A DNA stretch of 42,889 nt from JBFELU01 sp041572755. GTDB lineage: Bacteria > Actinomycetota > Acidimicrobiia > Spongiisociales > UBA11373. The notes beneath the pieces were generated by a model. That model was not told where the DNA came from. It saw only the letters and a list, made by a program, of their open reading frames with translations, and did not search any database. The stretch spans positions 1 through 42,889 of the forward strand of contig JBFFRY010000023.1 in the NCBI GenBank assembly GCA_041572755.1. The letters are read 5' to 3'. This document shows, piece after piece, positions 39,856 to 42,889 of the stretch; within the stretch, counting starts at the first letter, position 1, and every line of letters begins with the position of its first letter. A program made the position numbers and the translations under genes.

Positions 39856-40668
39856 TTACGCCGCCCACCACGCCGTGACGATCTCCGGTTCGCCGAGATC
39901 GAGGACGAACCGACCGCCATCCCCGGTGATGAACGGGGCGAGCAAGTCCTCCAGCTCACCGAAGCGCTCGGTGGGGAGCACGAGACGCCGCCGGAAGAAC
40001 TCGAGGAGTTCGTCCCGATCGAGAAAGCGCGTCGTCCGCCGGCCGGTCCAGCGCTCCAGGGCCGCGGCGACACCGACCGTCTCCCGGATGACGCCGACGA
40101 GATCCTCGATGGTAGGACCATGGGGTCGCCGCAATCCGTGCAGTCGCTCGTAGAACGGGGTGAGCCGCGACCACGGATGGCGGGGAGTCGCCTCCAGCAC
40201 CACCGCCCGGCCGGCCGCCCCGTGCAGAGCTTCGAGAAACGGCCCGATCTCGGCCACGTCGTAGACCACGTGGGCGCTCACCACAACGTCGTGAACGCCG
40301 ACGGCCTCCGCCGCCTCGGGCCAGGCGCGTGCTGTGAGGGCGACGTCGACGTTCATCTCCGCCGCGGCGGCCCGGAGCGCCTCGGCCATTCCGGAGTTCC
40401 TTTCGACGGCCGTGACCCGGTGCCCGCGCTCGGCGAACGGCAACGAGATCCGACCCGTTCCCGCTCCCACGTCGAGCAGCGATCCCGAGTCCCCCAGGAA
40501 CCGCCCGAGGATCCGCATCGTCGGGTCGTCCGGGTCCTCGGCGGTCGAGCCTCGACTCCACAACTCCGGGGTCCACGAATACGGCGAGTCGGGCACCGCA
40601 TCGAGCAGCCGCTGCGGGATCGCCCAGGCCTCCAGCTGGTCTCGCCACCGGTCGGCGGCGCGGCTCAC
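39856..40668 (-). CDS. SAM-dependent class I methyltransferase
   Basis: A 270-residue Rossmann-fold methyltransferase. Motif I is LLDVGAGTGRISL (about 64-76), followed by VTAVERNSGMAEALRAA with the acidic residue that binds the SAM ribose, and DVVVSAHVVYDVAEIGPFLEAL as motif IV and beyond. The C-terminal third is Arg/Leu-rich and does not match a defined subfamily. The target is unknown. GTG at 40668 overlaps the stop of the mycothiol amidase homologue (GTGA), so the two are co-translated; this may mean a shared substrate, but that is inference. The 46-bp gap to the next gene downstream carries the HisA-like promoter. Confidence 0.85.
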   Translation of the reverse strand: MSRAADRWRDQLEAWAIPQRLLDAVPDSPYSWTPELWSRGSTAEDPDDPTMRILGRFLGDSGSLLDVGAGTGRISLPFAERGHRVTAVERNSGMAEALRAAAAEMNVDVALTARAWPEAAEAVGVHDVVVSAHVVYDVAEIGPFLEALHGAAGRAVVLEATPRHPWSRLTPFYERLHGLRRPHGPTIEDLVGVIRETVGVAAALERWTGRRTTRFLDRDELLEFFRRRLVLPTERFGELEDLLAPFITGDGGRFVLDLGEPEIVTAWWAA

Positions 40669-41510
40669 CGCAGCCCGGAGAACAGATCGGGGGTGTCGGC
40701 GGGATCTTCGACCCGGGAGAACACCCGCACGAACGTCTCCCTGCCGAAGCCCTCCCTGCGCAGGTCATCGGGCAGCGTCCGGAACCACGAGTCCTCGGCG
40801 ATCTGGGTGTGGTGGGCGAGGACCGCCTCCCACTTCCGGTCGAACCAGGGCCGCACGTCGAGCCGGGTGGTGATGTCCTCGTCGCGGGTGCCGTGTTCCG
40901 GTTCCCGCTCGGCCTCCTCGGCGGGGATCTGCCCGGTCTCGGCCATCAGGCGCCGTACCTCCCGGGTCCGGGCCCGGGGCCAGGTCGACCAGTAGAGCTT
41001 GGCCGGCTGCCACGGCTCCTCACCCTCCCCGGGAGGGAAGCGACCGATGTCGGCGGCCCCGAAGAATGCTGCGGTGCCCACCCGGTGCACCTGGATGTGG
41101 TCGGGGTGGCCGTAGCCACCGTAGGGGTCGTAGGCGGTCATCACCTCGGGGCGGTGACTCCGGATGTGGCGCACCAGTTTGCCCACCGCTTCCATGAAGT
41201 CGGCCCTCCAGAAGGCGTCGGGGTGCCGGTTGTCCTCGGTGCCCATCATCCCCGAGTCCCGGTAGCCGAGGACCTCGACGTGGCGCACCCCGAGTATCCG
41301 GCACGCCTCGTGGAGCTCGGCGGTTCGAATCTCGCCGAGCCGGGGGCGGAGGGGCTCGGGGTCGTCGTGATTGTGGATCTCGCCGACTTCGCCCCGGGTG
41401 GCCGTCACCACCACCACCTGCTCGCCCGCATCCGCATAGCGGGCGAGGGTGCCGCCCATGGCGAGCGACTCGTCGTCGGGGTGGGCGTGGAACGCCAGCA
41501 GACCGGGCAT
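40665..41510 (-). CDS. mca: Mycothiol S-conjugate amidase Mca / PIG-L family deacetylase
   Basis: A 281-residue zinc amidase. It starts AFHAHPDDESLAMGGTLARYADAG with zinc ligands His10 and Asp13, and has GGYGHPDHIQVH with the third ligand. The whole length, including KLYWSTWPRARTREV, the AVLAHHTQIAEDSWF segment and the DLFSGLR end, follows mycobacterial Mca rather than the shorter MshB, so cleavage of mycothiol-drug conjugates during detoxification is the likely role. This fits an actinobacterial host that uses mycothiol. The ATG at 41510 has TACCCT 9 nt upstream and no Shine-Dalgarno sequence. MshB-type deacetylation of GlcNAc-inositol remains an alternative. Confidence 0.87.
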   Translation of the reverse strand: MPGLLAFHAHPDDESLAMGGTLARYADAGEQVVVVTATRGEVGEIHNHDDPEPLRPRLGEIRTAELHEACRILGVRHVEVLGYRDSGMMGTEDNRHPDAFWRADFMEAVGKLVRHIRSHRPEVMTAYDPYGGYGHPDHIQVHRVGTAAFFGAADIGRFPPGEGEEPWQPAKLYWSTWPRARTREVRRLMAETGQIPAEEAEREPEHGTRDEDITTRLDVRPWFDRKWEAVLAHHTQIAEDSWFRTLPDDLRREGFGRETFVRVFSRVEDPADTPDLFSGLR

Positions 41511-41555
41511 GAGGCAGCAAGGGTAGCGGCCGGGCCGGGTGGCTACGCTCCCGGG
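41511..41555. promoter_or_regulatory. Divergent leaderless promoters (mca / SRPBCC gene)
   Basis: A 45-bp gap. The minus strand has TACCCT (41525-41520) 9 nt before the mca ATG; the plus strand has TACGCT (41544-41549) 6 nt before the SRPBCC ATG. No ribosome-binding site on either side. Pattern-based call. Confidence 0.55.
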
Positions 41556-41984
41556 ATGGCTTCGGGGACCTTCGCCCACACCGTGACGGTCGACATCGAA
41601 CCGGATGACGTCTGGGGGGCACTGCAGCGGGCCGAGACCTGGGCCGGGATCGGCCCGATCGATGAGGTGTGGGACGCCGAACACGCCGCCGACGGTTCGC
41701 TGCGCTCCTATCGCTGGAGGGCCGACGCCGCCGGACGGCGCTGGGAGGGAACGGCCGTGACGTCCGACGCCGATCCTCCCGACACCATGAGCATGGCTCT
41801 GGAGACCGCCGAGATGCGGGGCACGATCACGGTCGCCGTCGAGGGCCGGGGCCCGGCGGCCGTCACCGTCACTCTCGAGGCCGAAGCGACCGGCATGCTG
41901 GCCGCGCTCTTCTGGGGAGTGATCTCGGCCGCCATCAGCCGCGGCCTGCCGCAACAGGTCGAGGAGTTTGCCGCCCGGCTCTAG
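41556..41984 (+). CDS. SRPBCC family protein
   Basis: A 142-residue START/Bet v1-like protein: HTVTVDIEPDDVWGALQRAETW at the N terminus, then alternating strands (RWEGTAVTSDADPPDTM, GTITVAVEGRGPAAVTVTLEAEA), and a long C-terminal helix (LFWGVISAAISRGLPQQVEEFAARL), the signature polyketide cyclase/dehydrase layout. Ligand and function are unknown. ATG at 41556 follows TACGCT by 6 nt. Its 3' end overlaps the convergent acetyltransferase gene by 4 bp. It shares the fold with the protein at 2016-2459, but the two show no close sequence match. Confidence 0.82.
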   Translation: MASGTFAHTVTVDIEPDDVWGALQRAETWAGIGPIDEVWDAEHAADGSLRSYRWRADAAGRRWEGTAVTSDADPPDTMSMALETAEMRGTITVAVEGRGPAAVTVTLEAEATGMLAALFWGVISAAISRGLPQQVEEFAARL

Positions 41985-42409
41985 CGGCGCATCGCCACCG
42001 CGGTCACCGGGCACAACACCGCGAACTCGCTGGACGCTCGGATCTCCGCCGGGACCGCCGAGCGCCCGATGATCTCGAATCCGTGGTCGCCGAAGAACCC
42101 CTCGGCCCCCTCGGTGAGCAGGTAGACGCCTTGCAGGCCGAGCCGGTCGGCTTCCCCGAGGGCCGCCGCGACCAGCCGTCGCCCCACCCCCGAGCCCCGT
42201 ACCGAGGCATCCACCACCACCGAACGGAGCAGACCCCATTCCCCGTGAACCTCGAGAGCCGCCCCACCGACGACCCGGTCCGCTTGGCGTGCCGAGAACA
42301 GCGCGGTGGGCCGGTGCTCGGCGAGATCGTCGCCGGGGAGCCCGGCCGAAGCCAGCAGCCGGCGCACCTCACCGAGGTCGGTGTCTTCGGCGGGCCCGAC
42401 GGCGATCAC
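41981..42409 (-). CDS. GNAT N-acetyltransferase, ArsN2-like
   Basis: A 142-residue GNAT acetyltransferase closely resembling the arsenic-resistance ArsN2 group: DLGEVRRLLASAGLPGDDLAEH, LLRSVVVDASVRGSGVGRRLV (acetyl-CoA-binding motif V-x-x-x-x-R-G-x-G-x-G), GVYLLTEGAEGFFGDHGFE and IRASSEFAVLCP are typical. ArsN proteins acetylate organoarsenical or related toxic compounds in some bacteria; the ArsN2 role is not well established, and no ars genes are nearby. GTG at 42409 has TACCCT exactly 6 nt upstream, so it can be transcribed separately, although atpC ends only 22 bp upstream. A longer in-frame start would add only the atpC 3' shadow. Confidence 0.83.
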   Translation of the reverse strand: MIAVGPAEDTDLGEVRRLLASAGLPGDDLAEHRPTALFSARQADRVVGGAALEVHGEWGLLRSVVVDASVRGSGVGRRLVAAALGEADRLGLQGVYLLTEGAEGFFGDHGFEIIGRSAVPAEIRASSEFAVLCPVTAVAMRR

Positions 42410-42431
42410 CCTGGGAGGGTACCGATCCGGG

Positions 42432-42761
42432 TCAGGCTTCGTCCTCGTCCTCGGCGGCGAGTGCCTGGGCCAACTCCACGGCGGCCTCGCGATCACCCTC
42501 GGCGATCTCGGCGCGGTCGGTGAGCAGCGTCACCTCGTTGCGGAAGACCTGCAGGAAGCCGCCGTGGATGGCCAGGGTGATCTGCTCCCCACCCTCGGCG
42601 TGGATCACCGAGGACCCGGTGGCCAGGGCCGCCATGGTCGGTTCGTGATCGGCGAGGATCCCGATCTCGCCCTCGGTGGTGCGGGTCACGAGCATCTCGG
42701 CCCGACCCGACCACACGACCGCCTCCGGGGAGACGATCTCCAGGGAGAACGGCTTGGCCAT
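42432..42761 (-). CDS. atpC: F-type ATP synthase epsilon subunit, short C-terminal form
   Basis: A 109-residue central-stalk subunit. Residues 1-86 give the complete beta-sandwich domain (FSLEIVSPEAVVWSGRAEML, GEIGILADHEPTMAAL, FLQVFRNEVTLLTD). Only about 22 residues follow, with one short helix (DREAAVELAQALAAE) and an acidic tail; E. coli epsilon has about 139 residues with two C-terminal helices that inhibit ATP hydrolysis. The inhibitory hairpin is thus reduced or absent. As the last gene of atp operons, it implies atpD lies just beyond the right edge. ATG at 42761 has a GGGGGAAC stretch 7-14 bases upstream. The upstream intergenic region is an unusual GC repeat. Confidence 0.95.
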   Translation of the reverse strand: MAKPFSLEIVSPEAVVWSGRAEMLVTRTTEGEIGILADHEPTMAALATGSSVIHAEGGEQITLAIHGGFLQVFRNEVTLLTDRAEIAEGDREAAVELAQALAAEDEDEA

Positions 42762-42771
42762 TGCTAGTTCC

Positions 42772-42889
42772 CCCGGCCGGGGCCCCAGCCCCGACCTCCT
42801 CCGCAACGTGGGGCCCCAACCCCACGGCGGCTGTGCTCAACCACCCGGCCGGGGCCCCAGCCCCGACCTCCTCCGCAACGTGGGGCCCC
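42772..42889. repeat. GC-rich direct repeat, 72-bp period, upstream of atpC
   Basis: A 46-bp unit at 42772-42817 (starting cccggccggggccccagccc) returns without change at 42844-42889, where the window ends, so the array may continue. Between copies lie 26 bp (42818-42843). Within it cgtgggg (42807-42813) pairs with ccccacg (42820-42826), and the ggggcccc palindrome recurs in each unit. No credible gene reads through it. It occupies what should be the atpD-atpC junction. Confidence 0.85.

Overview
The window looks like a chromosomal segment of a high-GC actinobacterium, most probably from the Acidimicrobiia or a related deep branch. The clues are very high GC, frequent GTG starts, a mycothiol S-conjugate amidase homologue, a nickel superoxide dismutase with its maturation protease, a mycobacterial-type MurA with Asp in place of the catalytic Cys, and many leaderless genes with a TANNNT box 6-9 nt before the start codon. 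No RNA gene, insertion sequence, prophage or CRISPR array is visible, and coding density is very high. The longest gene-free stretch is about 130 bp, at the right edge.

Left part (1-12.9 kb): a truncated cysteine desulfurase, an alpha/beta hydrolase without its nucleophile, an SRPBCC protein, enoyl-CoA hydratase with a MeaB-type GTPase, glycerate 2-kinase, a NifU-like scaffold, a nucleotidyltransferase-like gene coupled to murA, housekeeping RpiB, a polyphosphate kinase fused to a Nudix domain, a TEX30-like hydrolase, 6-phosphogluconolactonase and two related small lipoproteins.

Centre (12.98-18.9 kb): the standout region is a nine-gene bacterial microcompartment (BMC) operon on the minus strand. 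In order of transcription it encodes an RpiB-type isomerase, deoxyribose-phosphate aldolase, BMC-T (stacking type), BMC-H, BMC-P, a CoA-acylating aldehyde dehydrogenase, BMC-T, BMC-P and BMC-P. All three enzymes carry amphipathic N-terminal encapsulation peptides. The content fits the sugar-phosphate-utilising (SPU) class: the aldolase would release acetaldehyde from 2-deoxyribose 5-phosphate inside the shell and the dehydrogenase would convert it to acetyl-CoA. The encapsulated RpiB has Asp where the housekeeping copy in the same window has the catalytic Cys. A divergent MerR-like HTH/coiled-coil gene shares the promoter gap and is the obvious candidate regulator.

Right part (18.9-42.9 kb): an EamA transporter; two ABC ATPase/permease pairs in one operon; a Kbp-like BON-LysM protein; the lipid II flippase MurJ; a LytM-type M23 endopeptidase with two peptidoglycan-binding repeats; a small membrane protein; divergent sodN and sodX; glgC-glgA for glycogen synthesis; a penicillin-acylase-family hydrolase; a DUF3048 lipoprotein with an amidase; 2-oxoacid:ferredoxin oxidoreductase korA-korB; a two-helix potassium channel; a HisA-like barrel with an altered catalytic residue; a methyltransferase with a mycothiol amidase; an SRPBCC protein; an ArsN2-like acetyltransferase; and a short ATP synthase epsilon subunit, preceded by a GC-rich 72-bp-period repeat at the window edge.
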